The notes under the pieces are model-generated. The model had not been told where the DNA came from, made no database searches, and saw nothing but the letters and a program-made list of their open reading frames with translations. The translations under genes were made by a program, and so were the position numbers. 34,788 nt of DNA from Syntrophaceae bacterium (lineage in GTDB: Bacteria; Desulfobacterota; SM23-61): contig JACAEW010000237.1 of assembly GCA_013388675.1 (NCBI GenBank), positions 1 through 34,788 on the forward strand, given 5' to 3'. Every line of letters starts with the position of its first letter. Position 1 is the first letter of the stretch. Shown in pieces: positions 6,227-14,373 of the stretch.

Positions 6227-7264
6227 TTAATCTCCCCCCTCTTCTTTGCCCTCACCTCCATACAGAGGAAGAGAAAAAGCGGCGGCATTCTTTTTGGCCG
6301 CCTGGCTCTCGTAGGCGCGAATGATGTCCTGAACGAGAGGATGGCGGACCACGTCGATCTCGGTGAAGAAACTGAAGTGGATCCCTTCGATACCCTGGAG
6401 GATATTGCGGGCCTCGATCAGCCCGGACATCTTTCCGGTGGGCAGATCGATCTGCGTGACATCCCCGGTAATCACCGCCTTGGAGCCGTAACCCAGGCGG
6501 GTCAGAAACATCTTCATCTGTTCGGACGTGGTATTCTGCGCTTCATCCAGGATCACAAAGGAGTCATTCAGCGTCCGGCCCCGCATGAAAGCCAGGGGAG
6601 CCACTTCGATCACCCCTTTTTCCAGCATGCGCGACGCGGTCTCAAAATCCATCATGTCATGGAGCGCATCGTAGAGGGGGCGCAGGTACGGGTTGACCTT
6701 TTCCAGAAGGTCCCCGGGAAGGAATCCCAGCTTTTCCCCCGCCTCCACCGCAGGACGGGTCAGGATGATCCGGTCCACTTCCTTCTTGGTCAGCGAAGCG
6801 ACGCCCATGGCCATGGCCAGGTAAGTTTTTCCGGTCCCGGCCGGTCCGATGCTGAAAACAATGTCATGGGCCCGGATGGCATCGATGTAGCGCTTCTGGG
6901 CCAGGCTCTTGGGAGTGATAAAGCGGCGCCGGGCGGAAATAAAGACGGTGTCCAGGAAAATATCTTTCAGTTTGGCCGAATGATTGCCGGAGAGAATCCG
7001 GACCGCGGAAACGACGTCGTTGGGATAAAGAGGGTGGCCGCGACGCAGGATATCGTAGAGTTCGGTGAGGACTTTTTCCGCCAGGCCAACGTTGATCGGA
7101 TCGCCCGAGAGGGCGATCGTGTTCCCCCGGGCATGAATCCTGACCCCCAGGCTCTTTTCGATGAGTTTCAGATGGGCGTCGTTCTCTCCGAAGAGAAGCT
7201 TGACCGTGGCCGGGTCCTCAAAATTTACCCGGCGGGGTGGAGATTCTTCGGATTTTTCTTTCAA
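6227..7264 (-). CDS. PhoH-like ATPase (YbeZ type)
   Basis: The 345-residue protein has a KH-like N-terminal part and a P-loop domain with Walker A GPAGTGKT (140-147) and Walker B FVILDEAQ (236-243). PhoH/YbeZ proteins are RNA-associated ATPases often paired with YbeY; here ybeY follows immediately. The C-terminal tail (after about residue 325) is low in conservation and glycine/glutamate-rich. A promoter and a leader hairpin lie upstream on the minus strand (7406-7434 and 7334-7356). Confidence 0.93.
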   Translation of the reverse strand: MKEKSEESPPRRVNFEDPATVKLLFGENDAHLKLIEKSLGVRIHARGNTIALSGDPINVGLAEKVLTELYDILRRGHPLYPNDVVSAVRILSGNHSAKLKDIFLDTVFISARRRFITPKSLAQKRYIDAIRAHDIVFSIGPAGTGKTYLAMAMGVASLTKKEVDRIILTRPAVEAGEKLGFLPGDLLEKVNPYLRPLYDALHDMMDFETASRMLEKGVIEVAPLAFMRGRTLNDSFVILDEAQNTTSEQMKMFLTRLGYGSKAVITGDVTQIDLPTGKMSGLIEARNILQGIEGIHFSFFTEIDVVRHPLVQDIIRAYESQAAKKNAAAFSLPLYGGEGKEEGGD

Positions 7265-7333
7265 ATCGGGTTCATCTCCTCCTTTCCCCGAAAAATGGTT
7301 TTAACGTCTCCGATCCCGCTCCCCCAAAGCAAA

Positions 7334-7356
7334 ATGCCCTCATCCGCTGAGGGCAT
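7334..7356 (-). promoter_or_regulatory. Leader hairpin upstream of phoH
   Basis: A perfect 9-bp stem (ATGCCCTCA / TGAGGGCAT) with a 5-base loop lies between the candidate phoH promoter and the phoH start. On the minus strand it is followed by TTTTGCTTT, a weak T-rich tail. It could be an attenuator or a terminator remnant. Confidence 0.45.
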
Positions 7357-7405
7357 CCAGCTAAAAAGAATCGGGGAAATGAGCGTAAGTCTCGCCACGA
7401 ACCAT

Positions 7406-7434
7406 TCTATATCATACAAATCGGTGTTCTTCAA
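7406..7434 (-). promoter_or_regulatory. Candidate promoter for phoH-ybeY
   Basis: TTGAAG (7434-7429) and TATAGA (7411-7406) are separated by 17 bases on the minus strand. It points to phoH, about 140 bases away, with the hairpin in between. Confidence 0.5.
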
Positions 7435-7469
7435 CAATTTTCTTGAAACCGGCGGGGGAGCGTCATACC

Positions 7470-8348
7470 ATGGATGAAAAAAGTGGCAATACTCCTAAAT
7501 GCCCAAAATTCAAAATGCCGAAAGTATCCATAAGTATGGCCGGGAAAAAGAAATACACCGTGGATGATCTTCTGAAGATCATGGCCAAACTCCGGAGCGC
7601 CTCCGGGTGCCCCTGGGACCGGGAACAAACCGAGAATTCCCTGAAAAAGTATCTCCTCGAAGAATCCTACGAAGTGCTCGAAGCCATCGAATCCGGGACC
7701 CCCGGGGAGTTGAAGGAGGAGCTGGCCGATCTCCTTTTGCAGATTGTTTTTCTATCCCGGATCGCCGAGGAAAAGAAGGAATTCAATTTTCCCGGCGTCG
7801 TCCAGGACCTTGCGGAAAAGCTCATCCGCCGTCACCCTCACGTCTTTCCTTCCCCCGACCGGCCCCGCCCCAATCCCAGGAGCGCGGGGGAGGTGCTCAA
7901 GGTCTGGGGCATGGTTAAAGAATCGGAGGGGAAATACGCGAAAAGAAACTCCCTCCTGGATGGAATCCCCCTGGCCCTTCCGGCCTTGGAACGGGCCCGG
8001 CGGATGTCGGAAAGAGCCTCCCGGGTGGGCTTTGACTGGCCGGACTCGGGAGCGGTCTGGGAAAAAGTGAAGGAAGAGCTCCGGGAATTGAAAAAAGCCG
8101 AAAGGTCCCCCTCCCCCCGGCGAGTGGAAGAAGAACTCGGGGACCTCCTTTTCACCCTCGTCAATTGGGCTCGTTTTAAAGGCATCTCCGCCGAAGAGGC
8201 CCTGCGCAAGGCCAACCGGCGCTTTGCCCGAAGGTTCTTTCGGGTGGAGAAGGGTTTGCGTCAGAAAGGAAAACGGCTTCAGGATTCGACTCTGGAGGAG
8301 ATGGACGAGCTGTGGAATGAAGCCAAAAGGCTGAAAGGCGGGAGTTGA
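7470..8348 (+). CDS. mazG: Nucleoside triphosphate pyrophosphohydrolase, MazG family
   Basis: The 292-residue protein contains two MazG domains. The first shows GCPWDREQT, LLEESYEVLEAI and ELKEELADLL; the second shows VEEELGDLLFTLVNWARF. These carry the E-E-x-x-E and E-x-x-D metal-binding patterns of the all-alpha NTP pyrophosphatases. MazG cleaves NTPs to NMP and PPi and helps control abnormal nucleotides and (p)ppGpp-linked stress. I place the start at 7470 because GGGGGAG lies 9 bases upstream. An ATG at 7536 (MAGKKKYTV) marks the beginning of recognisable homology, and the intervening residues (such as KCPKFKMPK) derive from repeat-like sequence. The gene converges on pth and shares a terminator with it. 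Confidence 0.92.
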   Translation: MDEKSGNTPKCPKFKMPKVSISMAGKKKYTVDDLLKIMAKLRSASGCPWDREQTENSLKKYLLEESYEVLEAIESGTPGELKEELADLLLQIVFLSRIAEEKKEFNFPGVVQDLAEKLIRRHPHVFPSPDRPRPNPRSAGEVLKVWGMVKESEGKYAKRNSLLDGIPLALPALERARRMSERASRVGFDWPDSGAVWEKVKEELRELKKAERSPSPRRVEEELGDLLFTLVNWARFKGISAEEALRKANRRFARRFFRVEKGLRQKGKRLQDSTLEEMDELWNEAKRLKGGS

Positions 8349-8402
8349 GAGTTGGGAGGTGAGAAAGGTTCACCTTTTTACACCTCACACCTCACAACTC
8401 TC
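8347..8402. terminator. Convergent terminator between mazG and pth
   Basis: The arms GAGAGTTG...GAGGTGAG and CTCAC...CACCTCACAACTCTC form a long imperfect stem around a loop containing CCTTTTT. It spans the junction of the two convergent genes and probably acts in both directions. Confidence 0.55.
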
Positions 8403-8974
8403 TACTCTCTGTCTTTATGAAACCGGTTCATGGCCGCCTGGGGTCCCTCGAGGATCAGAGTTTCCAGGGCCTCTGCGTTCCTCTCAATCATCCCTTTGAA
8501 TTCTTCCCTTTTCTCTCCGGTTAGGGGCTCCAGGACGAAGTCGGCAGGGTCCTGGGATGGTCTTTCGGGCCGCCCGATCCCTATTTTGAACCGGACGAAA
8601 CCCCCCGTCCCCAAGGCCTCCATGATGGAGCGGATCCCCTTATGACCGCCGTCCCCCCCCCGGAGACGGATTCGGACTTTTCCCCAAGGAAGGTCCAGGT
8701 CGTCGTGGAGGACGATTGCGTCCTGCGGCTCGATCTTAAAAAAATGGAGAAGCCGCTGAGCGGCTTCTCCAGAGAGGTTCATGAAGGTCTGGGGCTTCGC
8801 CAGGATCGCCTCTTGGGGCCCGATTCTTCCCCAGCCGTAGAGGGAGTTCATACCCCGGCGGGAGATTTCAATCCCGTGCCTCTTGGCCAAACAGTCGAGG
8901 AGAAGGAAGCCCACGTTGTGCCTTGTCCAGGAATAGCTGCGCCCGGGATTTCCCAGGCCCAAAATGAGCTTCAC
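8402..8974 (-). CDS. pth: Peptidyl-tRNA hydrolase
   Basis: The 190-residue protein releases tRNA from peptidyl-tRNAs dropped by the ribosome. Expected residues are visible: N9 in GLGNPG, catalytic H19 in RHNVGF, N66 in QTFMNLSG and the HDDLDLP segment near 90. The asparagine usually found in GGHNG is lysine here (GGHKG, K112), a variation I believe occurs in other lineages. The gene ends a series that includes prs and rplY, the common ctc/rplY-pth pairing. The rplY stop lies about 20 bases upstream. Confidence 0.96.
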   Translation of the reverse strand: MKLILGLGNPGRSYSWTRHNVGFLLLDCLAKRHGIEISRRGMNSLYGWGRIGPQEAILAKPQTFMNLSGEAAQRLLHFFKIEPQDAIVLHDDLDLPWGKVRIRLRGGDGGHKGIRSIMEALGTGGFVRFKIGIGRPERPSQDPADFVLEPLTGEKREEFKGMIERNAEALETLILEGPQAAMNRFHKDRE

Positions 8975-8994
8975 TCCGCCCCCTCAGCTCCACG

Positions 8995-9732
8995 CTACTT
9001 CTTGGGCTCCTTGGCCTCCTTGGCTTCCTTGGCCTCTTTGCCCGCCTTGGCCCCCGGTTCGGCCACCTCCGGCTCCTCCTTCTTCTCGCCGATTCGCTCG
9101 GGCTGAGCAATCTCCCGCTCGCCCTCCGGAGCGGAAACGATCTGCTCGTACTTGGCCTCGGAGATGGGCGGCACCACGCTCGCCACCGTGAAGTTCTGAT
9201 CGGTCACGAATTCAAACTTCTCCGGAGGAGCCAGGTCCCGCACATGCAGGGAATCGCCGATTTTCAGGGCGCTCACATCGACGTCCAAAAATTCGGGAAT
9301 CTCCGTGGGCAGACAACGCACCCGGATGTCCCGCATGGCCTGCTGCTGGATCCCGCCCAGCTTGACCCCTTCGGGCTTTCCCACCAGCCGGATGGGAATG
9401 TCCACCTCGATCTTCTGGTCCATGGCCACGGCGTAAAAATCCGCGTGAAGATAAGACTGGCTGAGGGGATGAACCTGCAGGTCTTTCAGCATGACCACCG
9501 GGTTGCCCACCCGGTCGCTTCCCGGCCCTTTGATTTTCAACCCGATGAGGGTGTTCTCCCGGGCCCCGCTGGTCAGGATCTTCTTCAATTCTTCGGGCTT
9601 GACCGCCAGGTGGAAGGTTTCCCTCTTCGGGCCGTACAGGACCGCCGGGATCTTTCCCTCCCGGCGAATGCGGCGGGCCGCTCCTTTTCCTTTTTCGCCC
9701 CGCAGAGCGACCTCGAGTTCTCTCTGTTGCAT
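8995..9732 (-). CDS. rplY: 50S ribosomal protein bL25, long (CTC) form
   Basis: The 245-residue protein is the TL5/CTC form of bL25, which binds 5S rRNA. The N-terminal domain has ARRIRREGKIPAVLYG near 19-34, and the beta-rich CTC domain includes PIRLVGKPEGVKLGG. The C-terminal tail is long, charged and repetitive, with KEAKEAKEAKEPKK at the very end, encoded by 9-bp tandem repeats at about 9003-9045. The gene starts 10 bases after the prs stop, and pth follows. Confidence 0.94.
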   Translation of the reverse strand: MQQRELEVALRGEKGKGAARRIRREGKIPAVLYGPKRETFHLAVKPEELKKILTSGARENTLIGLKIKGPGSDRVGNPVVMLKDLQVHPLSQSYLHADFYAVAMDQKIEVDIPIRLVGKPEGVKLGGIQQQAMRDIRVRCLPTEIPEFLDVDVSALKIGDSLHVRDLAPPEKFEFVTDQNFTVASVVPPISEAKYEQIVSAPEGEREIAQPERIGEKKEEPEVAEPGAKAGKEAKEAKEAKEPKK

Positions 9733-9742
9733 GACTCCTCCC

Positions 9743-10681
9743 TTACACGAATAGGGAACTCACTGAATCGTTGCAGTGAATCCGCTGAATGGCATCCGCG
9801 AGCAATTTGGCCACGGATAAAACCTTGAATTTCGGCTTCGCCGCCGCCTCCGGCCGGAGCGGAATGGTGTTGGTGACCACCACCTCCTGAATGATCGAAT
9901 CGCTCAACCGTTGCAAAGCCGGTCCCGAAAGAACGGGGTGGACGCAGCAGGCGTAGACTCCCTGGGCCCCTTTGCTCTTCAGGGCTGACGCCGCTTCCAC
10001 GATGGTCCCTGCGGTATCCACGATGTCATCCAGGATCACCGCATGCAAACCTTTCACTTCTCCGATCAGGTTCATGAATTTAGCCAAATTCGGACTGTCG
10101 CGCCGTTTGTCGATGATGGCCAAGCCGGCCTTCAGCCTTTTGGCAAATGCCCGGGCCCGTTCCACTCCCCCGGCGTCGGGAGAAACGATCACCATGTCCC
10201 CGGGAAATCGAGTCCGGATATAATCCAGCAGGACCGGAGCGGCAAAGAGATGGTCCACCGGGATGTTGAAAAACCCCTGGATCTGACCGGCGTGCAAGTC
10301 CATGGTCAGAACCCGGTGCGCCCCGGCGGCGGTGATCAAATCCGCCACCAGCTTGGCGGTGATGGGCGCCCGGGGGGACACCTTCCGGTCCTGGCGGGCA
10401 TACCCGTAGTAGGGAAGAACGGCCGTGATCCGGTTGGCCGAGGCCCGTTTCATGGCATCGATCATGATCAGAAGTTCCATCAAATGGGTGTTTCCCGGCG
10501 TGCATGTTGACTGGACAATGAAGACATCCATCCCCCGGACGCTCTCCCCGATGTCCACCAGGATCTCCCCGTCGCTGAAGGTCTTGACGTCCGCCTCTCC
10601 CAGGGAGGTTCCCAAAATATGGGTTATCTCCCTGGCCAGGGGAATATTGGAATTCCCCGAGAAAACCCTCATGTGGTCCAC
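9743..10681 (-). CDS. prs: Ribose-phosphate pyrophosphokinase (PRPP synthetase)
   Basis: The 312-residue enzyme makes PRPP from ribose 5-phosphate and ATP for nucleotide, histidine, tryptophan and NAD synthesis. Class I features are visible: [13 protein letters not shown] at the start, the [14 protein letters not shown] catalytic region, [12 protein letters not shown], and the PRPP loop [13 protein letters not shown] choose the GTG at 10681 (VDHMRVFSG) because GGAGG lies 8 bases upstream; the ATG at 10672 is the alternative. A longer frame reaching 10798 would read through the tRNA-Gln gene and is not real. It sits between tRNA-Gln and rplY. Confidence 0.95.
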   Translation of the reverse strand: MDHMRVFSGNSNIPLAREITHILGTSLGEADVKTFSDGEILVDIGESVRGMDVFIVQSTCTPGNTHLMELLIMIDAMKRASANRITAVLPYYGYARQDRKVSPRAPITAKLVADLITAAGAHRVLTMDLHAGQIQGFFNIPVDHLFAAPVLLDYIRTRFPGDMVIVSPDAGGVERARAFAKRLKAGLAIIDKRRDSPNLAKFMNLIGEVKGLHAVILDDIVDTAGTIVEAASALKSKGAQGVYACCVHPVLSGPALQRLSDSIIQEVVVTNTIPLRPEAAAKPKFKVLSVAKLLADAIQRIHCNDSVSSLFV

Positions 10682-10719
10682 TTCTTTTTCCTCCCGGAAA
10701 CGGGTTTTCCAAAAAAACC

Positions 10720-10794
10720 TGGCTGGGGCGGGAGGATTCGAACCTCCGAATGCGGGTTCCAAAGACCCGTGTCTTACCGCTTGACGACGCCCCA
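10720..10794 (-). tRNA. tRNA-Gln (anticodon TTG)
   Basis: The 75-base gene folds as a cloverleaf. The acceptor stem TGGGGCG pairs with CGCCCCA, followed by a G discriminator and an encoded CCA (10722-10720). The anticodon arm is CGGGT-CTTTGGA-ACCCG, giving anticodon TTG for glutamine codon CAA. The T arm contains GGTTCGAATCC. It lies between ispE and prs on the same strand, so it must be processed out of the operon transcript or have a promoter inside ispE. Confidence 0.96.
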
Positions 10795-10894
10795 GCAAAA
10801 ATATCGGGAATCCAGAAGTCAGGAGTCAGAAGGCCAAATGAAAAAGCGGGGGGCTTTCGTTCGACTTCCGGCTCCCGAATTCTGAATTCTATTT

Positions 10895-11734
10895 TCAAAT
10901 TCCCCGGGCAAGCATGAATTTCCAGCCTTCCGGGAGATCGAGCTTCTTACCTGCGGTCTCGGCCTCCTCTTCGGACGGAAAAAGACCGAAGGTCACCGGT
11001 CCGCTACCCGACATGAGGGCTCCGCGCGCTCCCAATCGGAGCAATTCCTCCTTTTTCCGCCCAATTTCAGGATACCTGGAAAGGGCCGGAATTTCCAGGT
11101 CGTTTTTCAGGACCGGAAGAAGCTCCCCCCAAGTAACATAGCGATTCTTCAGAAGGGTCGCTTCTTTCCTTTTTCCCCCGGTCAGGCGATCGAAGGACTC
11201 ATAAGCCCAGGGGGTTGAAATCCGGAAAGGGGGAACGAGGAGCAAAAAAAACAAACCCTCCGGCATCCTGACGGCAGTCAATATCTCGCCCTTCCCCCGG
11301 GCCAAGGCCGGTCTTTGGAAGAGGAAAAAGGGGACGTCCGCCCCCAGCCTGCTCCCCAGGACCAGGAGGGAGTCCGGATCGAGTCTCTTCGGGGAAAGAT
11401 CGTTCAGAGTCAGAAGAACGGCCGCGGCGTTGCCGCTCCCCCCCCCCAGGCCGGCGGCCACGGGAATTCTCTTCTTGATTCGGATTTCCAGATTGTCCGG
11501 GACCGCGGTTTCGCGGCAGAAAAGCTGAGCCGCCCGCCAGGCGAGGTTTTCCGGCCCTCCGGGAATCGTTTCTCCTTCCGTAAACAGCCGGATTCCCCGG
11601 CCTCCCGGAAGAATCTCCATCTCGTCGAAGAGGCCGATCGGCGCCATGAGGCTCTGAATTTCGTGGTAGCCGTCGGCCCGTTTCTCCAGAACCTCCAGAT
11701 GGAGATTGACCTTTGCCGGCGAAAAGACCCTCAT
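10895..11734 (-). CDS. ispE: 4-diphosphocytidyl-2-C-methyl-D-erythritol kinase
   Basis: The 279-residue GHMP kinase phosphorylates CDP-ME in the MEP route to isoprenoids. The start SPAKVNLHLEV holds the catalytic lysine K8. The ATP loop PVAAGLGGGSGNAAA is at 91-105, GADVPFFLF carries the catalytic aspartate, and ALMSGSGPVTFGLF forms the third GHMP motif. The start lies 2 bases after the htrA stop, and tRNA-Gln follows about 100 bases downstream. Confidence 0.95.
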   Translation of the reverse strand: MRVFSPAKVNLHLEVLEKRADGYHEIQSLMAPIGLFDEMEILPGGRGIRLFTEGETIPGGPENLAWRAAQLFCRETAVPDNLEIRIKKRIPVAAGLGGGSGNAAAVLLTLNDLSPKRLDPDSLLVLGSRLGADVPFFLFQRPALARGKGEILTAVRMPEGLFFLLLVPPFRISTPWAYESFDRLTGGKRKEATLLKNRYVTWGELLPVLKNDLEIPALSRYPEIGRKKEELLRLGARGALMSGSGPVTFGLFPSEEEAETAGKKLDLPEGWKFMLARGI

Positions 11735-11736
11735 TC

Positions 11737-13260
11737 CTACTTGTTCGACCGGAACGCCAGGTACAGGTTCCGCTCCCCGCGCTTCACCAGCAGGCGGACC
11801 ATTTCATCCTTTTTCACCTTCGCCAAGGCGCTTTGATAGTCGCTGAGCTTCCGAATCGGCTGCCCGTTGATTTCCTGGATGATATCGCCCCTCTGCACTC
11901 CGGCTTCATCCGCGGGGCTTCCCGATTCCACCTGGCTCACGATCACTCCCCCGGGCTCCCGGAGCCGAAGCTGCCGGGCCATCTCCGGGGTGATTTCCTG
12001 GACGCTCATGCCGAGTTCGACCTGGGCCTTCTCCTCGGTGGCGGCGGCGGCCTCTTCTTTCAGCTCGCCCACCTTCAGCTTCACCTTCAGCGGTTTCCCC
12101 TCCCGCAGGACCTCGACCTCCACATCCTTTCCCACCGGAGTGGCGGCCACCATGCGGGGCAATTCGTTCATCTCGTGAATTTCTTTTCCGTCGAACTTGG
12201 TGATCACATCCCCGCGGCGAATTCCCGCAGCCTCAGCCGCCCCCCCGGCAATCACATCGGCCACCAGCGCCCCCTCGCCCTTTTCCAAACCGAAAGACTT
12301 GGCCAGTTCCGGGGTCATCTTCTGGACGTACACTCCGATCCCGCCGCGGGTCACCTTCCCTCTCTTCTTCAACTGGGGGATGATCTCCTTGGCCACGTTG
12401 ATGGGAATGGCGAAGCCGATCCCCTGGCCTGTAGCCACGATCGCCGTGTTGATTCCCACCACTTCGCCGTTGATATTGAAGAGGGGGCCGCCGCTATTCC
12501 CGGGGTTGATGGAGGCGTCGGTCTGGATGAAATCATCGTACGGGCCGGTGCCGATGATCCGGCCCTTGGCGCTGACGATTCCCACGGTCACCGTGTGGGA
12601 AAGGCCGAAGGGATTCCCGATGGCCATCACCCACTCGCCGATTTCCACCTTTTCCGAATCCCCCAGCTCCACCACCGGAAGGTCGTTCCAAGCCTTGATC
12701 TTGATCAGGGCCAAGTCGGTTTTTGCATCCCGCCCGATGATTTCGGCATCATATTCCTTATCCGTGGCCAAGCGCACCCTGATTTCCGTGGCCCCTTCGA
12801 TCACGTGATTGTTGGTAATGATATGGCCTTCCTTGTCGATGATAAAGCCGGAGCCCAGGGAGCGCTGGACGAAGTCCCGCTGGGGAATTTCGCCGAAAAA
12901 GCGGTTGAAAAACTCTTCTCCGAAGAAGTCCCGGAACAGGTCCCTTTCCCGGGAAGGCGGGTTGAACTGGCGGAAGACCCGGCCCCCGCCTTTGACCACC
13001 TTCTTCGTGCTGATGTTCACCACTCCCGGTTTGACCCGCTTGGTCAGCTCCACGAAAAGGCCGGGAGAGATCGCCGAAGGAGTGGCCGCCACAGGGACCG
13101 GTTTAGCGCCCATCAACTCCACCGGGCTGGACTGGGAACGGGTCGGAAAAAGCGAGGCCAGGCCAAGCCCTGCCCCCACTCCCACCAGAGCTATCAGGAT
13201 TACGCTAACCAGCCCGAACCGCCGGGAGGTCGGCTCCAATCGTTCATGCTGCAAGGCCAT
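11737..13260 (-). CDS. DegP/HtrA-type serine protease with two PDZ domains
   Basis: The 507-residue protein is a membrane-anchored or periplasmic chaperone-protease. A hydrophobic segment at about 15-38 serves as signal or anchor. The trypsin-like domain has the catalytic triad H152 (TNNHVIEG), D182 (KTDLALIK) and S256 (NPGNSGGPL). PDZ domains occupy about 300-385 and 410-500, each with a GIRRGD/GVQRGD-type core. Such proteases degrade or refold misfolded envelope proteins. The start at 13260 follows GGGGGAAAAATC. A second HtrA of similar layout is encoded at 26267-27691. Confidence 0.95.
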   Translation of the reverse strand: MALQHERLEPTSRRFGLVSVILIALVGVGAGLGLASLFPTRSQSSPVELMGAKPVPVAATPSAISPGLFVELTKRVKPGVVNISTKKVVKGGGRVFRQFNPPSRERDLFRDFFGEEFFNRFFGEIPQRDFVQRSLGSGFIIDKEGHIITNNHVIEGATEIRVRLATDKEYDAEIIGRDAKTDLALIKIKAWNDLPVVELGDSEKVEIGEWVMAIGNPFGLSHTVTVGIVSAKGRIIGTGPYDDFIQTDASINPGNSGGPLFNINGEVVGINTAIVATGQGIGFAIPINVAKEIIPQLKKRGKVTRGGIGVYVQKMTPELAKSFGLEKGEGALVADVIAGGAAEAAGIRRGDVITKFDGKEIHEMNELPRMVAATPVGKDVEVEVLREGKPLKVKLKVGELKEEAAAATEEKAQVELGMSVQEITPEMARQLRLREPGGVIVSQVESGSPADEAGVQRGDIIQEINGQPIRKLSDYQSALAKVKKDEMVRLLVKRGERNLYLAFRSNK

Positions 13261-13286
13261 GATTTTTCCCCCTACCCTCTTTGGGC

Positions 13287-13700
13287 CTATCCTTTTTTGG
13301 CCTCCCGAACGTACCTCCAGCGGAGGTCGGCCAACAAGTGCTCCAGCATCTTTTCTTCGTCCGCCGAAAGGTTCCCTTTGGTCTTCTCCATGAGGATGCC
13401 CAAGAGATCGATCGTCTGCTTGGCCAAGGGGAGTTGCTTGTCCGGCTTCCGGGTCACCGGGTCCGGAACCTCTCCCAAGTGGACGAGGGCGGAGGTCCCC
13501 AGCGACAGGACAAAAGATGAGAAGGAGACCTCCGGCAGCTCGGTTGCCGCCGGGTCACGGCCGTCCCGGATGCCCTTCGCCCCTTCCGCCGTGGAAGTCG
13601 GTTCCCCCTTTGGGGGTCCTTCCGGTTGCCTGCCTTCCGTTTGGGTGGAAACTCTCCGGTCCCGGATGGTAAATCCTTTTTTGTCCTCCCCGCTTTCCAT
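13287..13700 (-). CDS. DUF1844 family protein
   Basis: The 137-residue protein has a variable polar N-terminal half and a conserved C-terminal part. That part includes SFSSFVLSLGTSALVHLGEV, then PLAKQTIDLLGILMEKTKGN and ADEEKMLEHLLADLRWRYV, typical of DUF1844. Its function is unknown; no transmembrane segment or catalytic motif is clear. I use the ATG at 13700, preceded by AGGGGG; the longer frame extends into repeat sequence at 13722-13756. It lies directly upstream of htrA. Confidence 0.85.
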   Translation of the reverse strand: MESGEDKKGFTIRDRRVSTQTEGRQPEGPPKGEPTSTAEGAKGIRDGRDPAATELPEVSFSSFVLSLGTSALVHLGEVPDPVTRKPDKQLPLAKQTIDLLGILMEKTKGNLSADEEKMLEHLLADLRWRYVREAKKG

Positions 13701-13721
13701 GGTGCCCCCTAAAACCGTTCG

Positions 13722-13756
13722 GGTCTGTAGGGGCACGCCGCAGCGTGCTCCTACTG
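13722..13756. repeat. GTAGGGGCACGC...GCGTGCTCCTAC palindrome
   Basis: GTAGGGGCACGC and its near-mirror GCGTGCTCCTAC flank CGCA between the phosphatidyltransferase stop and the DUF1844 start. It is another member of the dispersed palindrome family found around lexA and rubrerythrin. Confidence 0.55.
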
Positions 13757-13761
13757 CTCTA

Positions 13762-14358
13762 TCACTGGGTTTTCTCCCTTTCTCTCATCTGCCGCCAGGT
13801 GTAATGGACCCGCTGAATCACCGTGACGTTCGTGAAAACGGCCAGAATCCACAGGACGACGGGCATGACCGATTGAATCGCCGCCCCCAAAAAAATCAGC
13901 AGGACCCGCTCGGGCCTCTCCATGAATCCTACGTTGCACTTGGGAATCAAGGTCTCCGCCCGGGCGCGGGTATAAGGGATCAGGGCCGTCCCCATAAGGG
14001 CCGCCCCCACGAGAACCTGGTATACAATCAGCCGCTCGCGCGAGTAAAAGATCATCAACCCCACGAGGAGGCTCAGGTCCGAATACCGGTCCAGGACCGA
14101 GTCCAGGAAAGACCCGAAAGCGCTGGTTTGGCGGCAATTCCGGGCCACCGCCCCGTCCAGAATATCGAAGAAACCGGCCAGGACGATGAGACTGCACCCC
14201 TGAAGCCATTCCCCCACGGCCAAGGCCCACGCCGCAAGGAGGTTCAACCCCAGACCGATGAAGGTGAGGGTGTTGGGGCGCAGGCCCAGGCGTTGAGCGA
14301 GCTTGGAAGTGCCTTGCAGAAACGGATCGAGGCCGTCCCCGATCAGGGCTTTGAGCAT
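13762..14358 (-). CDS. CDP-alcohol phosphatidyltransferase, probably phosphatidylinositol phosphate synthase
   Basis: The 198-residue integral membrane enzyme carries the full CDP-alcohol phosphotransferase signature: D65-x2-D68-G69-x2-A72-R73, G82, D86 and D90. Several hydrophobic helices follow. These enzymes transfer a phospho-lipid group from CDP-diacylglycerol to an alcohol. The preceding gene makes inositol 3-phosphate and ends about 15 bases upstream, so the likely acceptor is inositol phosphate. Phosphatidylglycerophosphate synthase is the main alternative. Substrate assignment is inference from context. Confidence 0.85.
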   Translation of the reverse strand: MLKALIGDGLDPFLQGTSKLAQRLGLRPNTLTFIGLGLNLLAAWALAVGEWLQGCSLIVLAGFFDILDGAVARNCRQTSAFGSFLDSVLDRYSDLSLLVGLMIFYSRERLIVYQVLVGAALMGTALIPYTRARAETLIPKCNVGFMERPERVLLIFLGAAIQSVMPVVLWILAVFTNVTVIQRVHYTWRQMREREKTQ

Positions 14359-14373
14359 AGACGGATGCGCTTC

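Noticed and set aside
5849-7477. 542-codon plus-strand open frame opposite ybeY and phoH
   Set aside because: It is antisense to two well-supported genes with intact motifs; no domain is recognisable in its translation.
10682-10798. N-terminal extension of prs running through the tRNA-Gln gene
   Set aside because: The tRNA cloverleaf is complete, a ribosome site precedes GTG 10681, and PRPP synthetase homology begins there.
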